From Clostridia bacterium (GTDB lineage Bacteria > Bacillota > Clostridia > Peptostreptococcales > Anaerovoracaceae): a DNA stretch of 9,545 bases. The stretch is from contig CAAEEE010000089.1 in assembly GCA_900754805.1 (NCBI GenBank), positions 1 to 9,545 of the forward strand, in the 5' to 3' direction. Made by a program: the position numbers and the translations under genes. This document shows, one piece after another, positions 5,324-9,545 of this stretch; within the stretch, counting starts at the first letter, position 1; each line of letters starts with the position of its first letter. The notes under the pieces were generated by a model. It saw only the letters and a program-made list of their open reading frames with translations. It ran no database searches and was not told the origin of the DNA.

Positions 5324-5602
5324 TTATTTTGCTGATGCGCTGAGTATCTTGCCCCATGTACCGTAGGAACGGCCATATTTGACTTCCGTGTCTGAACCGG
5401 CAAAAACTTCAAGAATCCAGCCGTATTGTGAATCATAGTTCAGCGTATAAAATTCACTGCCCCTCGCGTTTTGGTCAAAGGTAACCGCAGGCGGTACATC
5501 GTCCGGCTGCCCGCCATAGCCAAAAGCCGCTTCCGCGCCAAATGGAATCATCGTAAATACAAGGCAGAGCGCCATGCCGAGCGTCAATAATTTCTTCTTC
5601 AT
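5324..5602 (-). CDS. Small secreted protein of unknown function
   Basis: This 92-residue protein starts MKKKLLTLGMALCLVFTMIP, a classic signal peptide: basic start, hydrophobic core, likely cleavage after AEA at residues 23-25. The mature part is about 67 residues, rich in Gly, Tyr and Asp, and contains YGGQPDDVPP and an aromatic Tyr/Trp-rich half. It has no cysteines and no cell-wall anchor. I do not recognise a family. ATG at 5602 is chosen because AGGAGGAAGAA directly precedes it and the signal peptide then begins at once; the longer frame adds an 11-residue extension without merit. The gene has its own strong promoter and is followed on the same strand by the racemase-like gene. It could be a full gene or the shortened start of a larger secreted protein. 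Confidence 0.7.
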   Translation of the reverse strand: MKKKLLTLGMALCLVFTMIPFGAEAAFGYGGQPDDVPPAVTFDQNARGSEFYTLNYDSQYGWILEVFAGSDTEVKYGRSYGTWGKILSASAK

Positions 5603-5660
5603 TTCTTCCTCCTGAATAAAATTTTTCCTGTTCACTTTATCCTTTTTTCCCCATACGCAT

Positions 5661-5690
5661 ATGATACCATTTGGTTGCTTTGTGTGTCAA
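5661..5690 (-). promoter_or_regulatory. SigA-type promoter of the secreted-protein/racemase unit
   Basis: On the minus strand, TTGACA (5690-5685) and TATCAT (5666-5661) are separated by 18 bases. Transcription would begin near 5654, about 50 bases before the ATG. Confidence 0.75.
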
Positions 5691-5720
5691 GATAACATGG
5701 TTTTTCGGCGTATTTTGGGG

Positions 5721-5726
5721 TATAAT
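5721..5726 (+). promoter_or_regulatory. -10 box of the aminopeptidase gene
   Basis: A perfect TATAAT lies 36 bases before ATG 5763. The -35 region (near 5698-5703, TGGTTT) is poor, so the promoter may need an activator or be weak. It is back to back with the minus-strand promoter at 5661-5690. Confidence 0.5.
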
Positions 5727-5762
5727 GATTCTATTGAAAATCAAAACAAGGAGATAAAAATC

Positions 5763-6872
5763 ATGGATTCAAGAATTATCAAACTTTCCAATATGCTTAC
5801 AAGCTATTCCTGCGACCTTCAGAAAGGCGACAGGGTTTTAATCGATTATGAAGGAGAGGCTGCCAAAGTCCTCGTGTGTCAGCTGATAAAAGACGCATAC
5901 AAGCTCGGCGCGAAGCCTTTTGTCAATCACCGCGACAGCCGCGTGCTGCGTGAGATTCTGCTTGACTGCGATGAAGAGCAAATCGAATTTCTCAACGATT
6001 ATCAGCTCTATCAGATGAAGGGCATGGATGCCTATATTGCAATTCGCGGAAACGAGAATACCGCCGAGCTCAGCGACGTGCCTTCCGAAAAGCTGAATCT
6101 TTACAACCGCCTTACCACGCCGACGCTTGACTATCGTGTGAACAAAACCAAGTGGGTCATTCTCCGCTATCCGAACCCGTCGATGGCGCAGCTTGCGAAT
6201 AAGTCTCAGGAAGCCTTTGAGGACTTCTTCTTCGATGTCTGCACGCTCGACTACAAAAAGATGAGCCGCGCGATGGATAGTCTCGTAGAAGTGATGAACC
6301 GCACGGATAAAGTTCGGCTGGTCGGCCCGGAAACCGACCTGAGTTTCTCCATCAAAGATATTCCGGCGATCAAATGCGACGGTCTGCGCAACATTCCGGA
6401 CGGCGAAGTCTACACCGCGCCGGTACGTGAGTCTATGAACGGTGTCATTTCCTACAATACGCCGAGTGAAGAACAGGGCTTTACCTATGAAAATATTCGT
6501 TTTGAGATTGAAAACGGCAAAATCGTCAAAGCCACCGCAAACGACACCGAAAAAATCAATCAGCTTTTGGACACGGACGAAGGCGCTCGCTATTTCGGCG
6601 AATTCGCCATCGGCGTCAACCCGTTCGTACTCGAGCCGATGAAGGATACGCTGTTTGATGAAAAAATCTGCGGCAGCTTCCACCTGACGCCGGGCATGTG
6701 CTACGAGGATGCCCCAAACGGCAATAAGTCCGCTGTGCACTGGGATTTAGTCATGATTCAGCGTCCGGAATACGGAGGCGGTGAAATCTGGTTCGACGAT
6801 GTTTTGATTCGTAAAGACGGTCTTTTCCTCATCGACGAGCTGAAATGCCTGAACCCGGAGAATCTGAAATAA
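5763..6872 (+). CDS. M29-family metallo-aminopeptidase (AmpS/PepS type)
   Basis: This 369-residue cytosolic exopeptidase removes N-terminal residues from peptides. The M29 family (Thermus aminopeptidase T, Staphylococcus AmpS) uses a two-metal site. Expected ligands are visible: E215 in PDGEVYTAP, E280 in FGEFAIGVNP, H307 in GSFHLTPG, and H326 and D328 in SAVHWDL. The N-terminal half (1-190) is the family's alpha/beta domain, with KGDRVLIDYEGEA near residue 21. The length is somewhat below the usual roughly 410 residues but no motif is missing. ATG 5763 is chosen because AAGGAGATAAAAATC immediately precedes it. It is a single-gene unit divergent from the secreted-protein gene and ends at the bidirectional terminator at 6912. 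The role is general peptide turnover. Confidence 0.9.
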   Translation: MDSRIIKLSNMLTSYSCDLQKGDRVLIDYEGEAAKVLVCQLIKDAYKLGAKPFVNHRDSRVLREILLDCDEEQIEFLNDYQLYQMKGMDAYIAIRGNENTAELSDVPSEKLNLYNRLTTPTLDYRVNKTKWVILRYPNPSMAQLANKSQEAFEDFFFDVCTLDYKKMSRAMDSLVEVMNRTDKVRLVGPETDLSFSIKDIPAIKCDGLRNIPDGEVYTAPVRESMNGVISYNTPSEEQGFTYENIRFEIENGKIVKATANDTEKINQLLDTDEGARYFGEFAIGVNPFVLEPMKDTLFDEKICGSFHLTPGMCYEDAPNGNKSAVHWDLVMIQRPEYGGGEIWFDDVLIRKDGLFLIDELKCLNPENLK

Positions 6873-6911
6873 GCCCACTTCGCCTTTTGGAGAATGCCAA
6901 AGCTGTCAATG

Positions 6912-6970
6912 AAAAAGGAGATGCTTCGTTTAACAGTCACAAGCTGCGAAACCGGCATCTCCTTATTTTC
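6912..6970. terminator. Bidirectional terminator between convergent genes
   Basis: AAGGAGATGC (6915-6924) pairs perfectly with GCATCTCCTT (6955-6964). Inner TTCG/CGAA pairing (6925-6928 with 6947-6950) extends the stem. ATTTT follows on the plus strand and UUUUU on the minus strand. It serves the aminopeptidase gene and the transglutaminase-like gene. Confidence 0.8.
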
Positions 6971-7014
6971 GTTATTCTATTTCCGTTTACTGACTTTTCG
7001 TGCTGAAATTTGCC

Positions 7015-8184
7015 TTATGCGCCTTTAATCTCAAGCAACACGTGCGAAGTTGCAAGCTGCTCCGGCGTCGGGTCGAAATAGATATAGTTCGTCAGACCCG
7101 TGTAAGTCCACTTCTTGGTGGTTCTGTTCCACTTGTTGCTGTTGCCCGGCGTTGCATCGACGGTAATCCAGTGTCCGTCCACATAGCACTCATTCCACCA
7201 GTGGTCAAGTTCGGTAATATTCTTTTCGGTCGACCATGTGTTAAAACCACTGTTGTTCAGACTGATGTGGTGTCCGTTTACGATTCTGGTCGGAATGCCC
7301 TGTGCTCTGGCAAGTGCGCAAACGGCAGCCGAATAGCCCACGCAGGTTGTCGCAACCTTGCCGCCCTGACTGTTCTCGCTCTTCTTTTTATTTCTCATAT
7401 TATAGAGATTACGGTACGGGTCGATGTACTGTCTCGTTCCCGTCGCGAACGCAATATCATCATAGTAGAAATTCTCTGCTACGTATTCATAAATCTTCAA
7501 GAGTTTTTCGTAGTCCGTGCTCGCGCCCTTTACCACCTGGTCGGAAACCTTCTTGAAGTATTTCACCTTCTTCGTCGTTACAGACGCAACCTTTTTTGTC
7601 ACCGGGTCGCGGAAACAAAGTGTCTTTAAATCGCTCATATTCGCCTTGTTAAAAGAAGAAACCTTCTTTTTATTTGCGTTTTTATCAAGTCTCGCATTTT
7701 CTTTGATTATTTTATCGTACTGCAAAAGCGAGAACTGCCCATTCGTCACCCGGAAAGCACAGTTTTTATAGAAAACATCGCTCGTGCCGTTGTCCTTCTT
7801 CATCGTGATAATCAATATGTAGTCTCCGCTGAGCGCACCGCCTGCTCTTGGTACATTGTTCGGCAGACTGAATGCAAACCGGTAATAATCGCCGGCAGCG
7901 GTCGGATAAATACGGGTATACCACGCGCTCGTACCACCGGACTGTACTTTTCTGACGGATACATTAAATTCAGAAGCCGCAATCGGAGTTTCCACCTCCA
8001 CATCAAGCGACTCGCCATTCGCCTTCACATTAACAAAATTATGCTCCAAATTTTCGCTTGAAGTCAGACTCTGCACCTCTTTTGGGGCGCCGACACTCTT
8101 CACAACTGCCGATGCCTGCGCCGGAATCATAGAAATTACCAGCGAAAATGCTAAGAGCAAAATTAGGCTTTTCTTTTTTTTCAT
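7015..8184 (-). CDS. Secreted transglutaminase-like (papain-fold) protein
   Basis: This 389-residue exported protein has a signal peptide (MKKKKSLILLLAFSLVISMI, cleavage near ASA at residues 24-26). Residues 45-150 look like a beta-rich domain (DVEVETPIAASEFNVSVRKV). Residues 222-345 are a transglutaminase core: YEKLLKIYEYVAENFYYDD, then catalytic C281 in TTCVGYSAAVCALARAQGIP, H328 in LDHWWNECYVDGHW and D343 in TVDAT. The Cys-His-Asp triad is complete, so it may act as a protease, amidase or crosslinker outside the cell; the substrate is unknown. There is no sortase signal or choline/SH3 repeat. The ribosome site AAAAGGGGGAAAAA lies before the ATG. It is divergent from a MerR regulator, with a MerR-type operator in its promoter. 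Confidence 0.88.
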   Translation of the reverse strand: MKKKKSLILLLAFSLVISMIPAQASAVVKSVGAPKEVQSLTSSENLEHNFVNVKANGESLDVEVETPIAASEFNVSVRKVQSGGTSAWYTRIYPTAAGDYYRFAFSLPNNVPRAGGALSGDYILIITMKKDNGTSDVFYKNCAFRVTNGQFSLLQYDKIIKENARLDKNANKKKVSSFNKANMSDLKTLCFRDPVTKKVASVTTKKVKYFKKVSDQVVKGASTDYEKLLKIYEYVAENFYYDDIAFATGTRQYIDPYRNLYNMRNKKKSENSQGGKVATTCVGYSAAVCALARAQGIPTRIVNGHHISLNNSGFNTWSTEKNITELDHWWNECYVDGHWITVDATPGNSNKWNRTTKKWTYTGLTNYIYFDPTPEQLATSHVLLEIKGA

Positions 8185-8238
8185 TTTCGTTTTTCCCCCT
8201 TTTTGTGAGTTTCTTTGCTATCCGTGTGCAGACTAAAT

Positions 8239-8268
8239 CTTGACATACGTATGGCAATTATATATAAT
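8239..8268 (+). promoter_or_regulatory. Promoter of the MerR-family gene
   Basis: TTGACA (8240-8245) and TATAAT (8263-8268) are separated by exactly 17 bases: a full-consensus promoter. Transcription would start near 8275, at the edge of the MerR dyad, so the bound regulator should hinder its own transcription. Confidence 0.85.
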
Positions 8269-8269
8269 A

Positions 8270-8300
8270 ATTATACCTTGTACACCGATGTGCAAGTCAA
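8270..8300 (-). promoter_or_regulatory. MerR-type promoter of the transglutaminase gene with 19-bp spacer and dyad
   Basis: On the minus strand, TTGACT (8300-8295) and TATAAT (8275-8270) are 19 bases apart. The spacer holds the dyad CTTGTACACCGATGTGCAAG (8277-8296, plus-strand reading; 7 of 8 arm positions pair). An over-long spacer filled by a dyad is the hallmark of MerR-activated promoters, where the regulator twists DNA to realign the boxes. The adjacent MerR gene is the obvious regulator. Confidence 0.8.
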
Positions 8301-8370
8301 GTGTTTTATGAAAAAAATTGCAAAAAAACGCAAATTTTTTTCGTTTTATTTCGAAAGGCTGGAAAATCAC

Positions 8371-9165
8371 ATGCATGAGGACAACAAAAATTTTTTCCAA
8401 ATGGGTGAAGTTACGAAAGCGCTCGGTATTACGCGGCGCATGCTCATAAATTATGAAAATCTGGGTCTGGTAAAGCCTGCGCTCAAAGAGGGTGAGCGCG
8501 GTTTCCGCTATTATTCCGCGGACAACATCGTGCATATCCGTTTAATTCGCACGCTTCAGAATTTAGGCTTATCGCTCCCTGAGATTCGGAGCTATTTCGA
8601 TGATACGACGCGCCTTGATGAGCAGATTGAGCGTCTAGTTCACCTGCGCAGCCGTCTCGACCAGTATATTGCGCAGCTCCGACTCCGTCAGGCACATGCC
8701 GACACTTCGGAAATGGAGGTTCACAATGTAACGCTTCCGGGATTTACCGGATTTTGCAGGGAATTTCACGACGCGGATCTGACGCGGAAAACGCGGGAAT
8801 TACGGCTGACATATATCGATGCGATGCGGCAATGCCGTCTGGATAACAACAGTAAAATGTGCATTCAGGTTTCTACGGAGTCCGACTGCGACGGGCTGTA
8901 CATCGTTCCGGTTGCTCCTGAAAGTGCCGGCTTCGAAATTCGCGATTTCCCACAGGCTGCCGCCATCTGCATTTACTATCGCGGTTGCTACGAGAACTTC
9001 CCACAGATACATAAGAGGCTTCTGGATTATGCCGCAGAAAACGGACTGACACCGAACGGATACTTCCGCAATATCTACATGGAAGGTCCTCCAACGCACG
9101 GCGCAAATAAGGACGCTTATGTTACGCAGATTGCTTTGCCGATTAAGTTCGCGAAAACAGAATAA
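8371..9165 (+). CDS. MerR-family regulator with GyrI/BmrR-like effector domain
   Basis: This 264-residue transcription factor has three parts. Residues 9-77 are the winged HTH (FFQMGEVTKALGITRRMLIN, then RGFRYYSADNIVHIRLI). Residues 80-111 form the dimer coiled coil (LDEQIERLVHLRSRLDQYIA). Residues 117-261 resemble the GyrI-like effector-binding domain found in BmrR: central YIVPVAP and AICIYYRGCYENFPQIHKRL, ending in a beta strand QIALPIKF. Such domains bind amphipathic or cationic small molecules; the ligand here is unknown. ATG 8371 is chosen because the HTH begins a few residues later; an upstream open frame to 8215 runs through promoter DNA. Spacing to AAAGG (8354-8358) is long. It probably activates the divergent transglutaminase gene and limits itself through the shared dyad. 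Confidence 0.9.
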   Translation: MHEDNKNFFQMGEVTKALGITRRMLINYENLGLVKPALKEGERGFRYYSADNIVHIRLIRTLQNLGLSLPEIRSYFDDTTRLDEQIERLVHLRSRLDQYIAQLRLRQAHADTSEMEVHNVTLPGFTGFCREFHDADLTRKTRELRLTYIDAMRQCRLDNNSKMCIQVSTESDCDGLYIVPVAPESAGFEIRDFPQAAAICIYYRGCYENFPQIHKRLLDYAAENGLTPNGYFRNIYMEGPPTHGANKDAYVTQIALPIKFAKTE

Positions 9166-9181
9166 CTGAATAATAATCGAT

Positions 9182-9217
9182 CATAACGGAGGCAGTTCGC
9201 ATAACGGAGGCAGTTCG
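9182..9217 (+). repeat. Tandem duplication of an 18-base terminator arm
   Basis: CATAACGGAGGCAGTTCG occurs twice without a gap (9182-9199 and 9200-9217). The second copy contains the left arm of the following terminator; the first can substitute for it. It most likely arose by replication slippage. Confidence 0.9.
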
Positions 9218-9242
9218 CATGGAACTGCCTCCGTATTTTTTT
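9204..9242 (+). terminator. Terminator of the MerR gene
   Basis: A perfect 13-bp stem (9204-9216 with 9222-9234) has a 5-base loop GCATG and is followed by A and seven T residues (9236-9242). It is one of the strongest terminators in the window. Confidence 0.9.
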
Positions 9243-9394
9243 GATGTTATGAATGTCTGCAAATCCTGTTATTTCACTGTCCTCCAGACCTTGTTTGACC
9301 ACTGCGTGCAGGATTTCTGTCCGTCACTGATGCGAACGCCGCACTCTCTTTCCTGCCGTTCGCTGTGATGGTTTTGCCGTGCCGAAAATATGCT

Positions 9395-9488
9395 TTTACA
9401 GAAAAGGTACGAATTCTTACATTTAAAGTCCTTTTTCTGCAGTGCCTATTGCAATTCTTTCTGCGGTCTGTTAGGCTGAAGACCTAAC
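9395..9488 (+). promoter_or_regulatory. Possible promoter and leader hairpin of the gene at 9519
   Basis: TTTACA (9395-9400) and TACATT (9418-9423) are 17 bases apart. Downstream, GTTAGG (9470-9475) pairs with CCTAAC (9483-9488) around a 7-base loop. The rest of 9243-9518 holds no gene that I can support. Confidence 0.35.
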
Positions 9489-9518
9489 GAAGAATCGAAC
9501 AAAGGGGATTTGCGATTT

Positions 9519-9545
9519 ATGGGAAAAGATGTGGAAAGAAACTTC
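9519..9545 (+). CDS. Start of a gene cut by the window edge
   Basis: ATG 9519 follows AAAGGGGATT (9501-9510) at a good distance and stays open for nine codons (MGKDVERNF) to the end of the window. Too little is present to name a product. Confidence 0.55.

Noticed and set aside
5838..6740. 300-residue minus-strand ORF opposite the aminopeptidase gene
   Set aside because: It is a shadow of the clearly coding plus-strand frame, which carries the M29 metal ligands.
8215..8370. N-terminal extension of the MerR protein to 8215
   Set aside because: It would translate through the consensus promoter and operator and adds no domain. The start at 8371 matches the family.
9470..9488. GTTAGG/CCTAAC hairpin as another iron box
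   Set aside because: Only the outer half-sites resemble the DtxR box. The centre does not fit and the spacing is wrong.

Overview
The window looks like a Clostridia-type (Firmicutes) chromosome caught at the right-hand end of an integrative and conjugative element (ICE). The grounds are AAGGAGG-type ribosome sites, textbook SigA promoters, a DUF3793 gene, and a Tn916/Tn1549-style sigma-like / HTH / xis / int block. The species cannot be named from the sequence.

Positions 1 to about 3395 are the mobile element. A hairpin, a 33-codon small ORF and a strong terminator come first. Next is a two-gene unit: a sigma region-4-like protein and a small conjugative-transposon HTH protein. About 420 bases without a convincing gene but rich in stem-loops follow. 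Then come a TTG-started excisionase gene and a 433-residue tyrosine integrase gene only 2 bases apart. Beyond int lie five GGGCACCA repeats (probable integrase arm sites), and on the minus strand a complete tRNA-Ser(CGA) gene with its own terminator. Next to it is a second, broken copy of the same tRNA that stops exactly in the anticodon arm. The most economical reading is that the element inserted into the host tRNA-Ser(CGA) at the anticodon loop and carries an intact replacement gene, which is now read from the old host promoter.

Positions from about 3400 onward look chromosomal. A DUF3793 gene has a strong promoter and a 17/19 match to the DtxR/IdeR iron-box consensus, so iron control is likely. 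A minus-strand pair encodes a DapF/CntK-fold racemase-like enzyme and a 92-residue secreted protein. Facing them is an M29 metallo-aminopeptidase on the plus strand. After a shared bidirectional terminator comes a minus-strand secreted transglutaminase-like protein. It is divergent from a MerR regulator with a GyrI/BmrR-like ligand-binding half. Between these two genes is a classic MerR switch: a 19-bp promoter spacer filled by a dyad in front of the transglutaminase gene, and a normal 17-bp-spaced promoter for the regulator whose start lies against the same dyad. The window closes with a terminator whose left arm is tandemly duplicated, a stretch with no clear gene, and the first nine codons of another gene.
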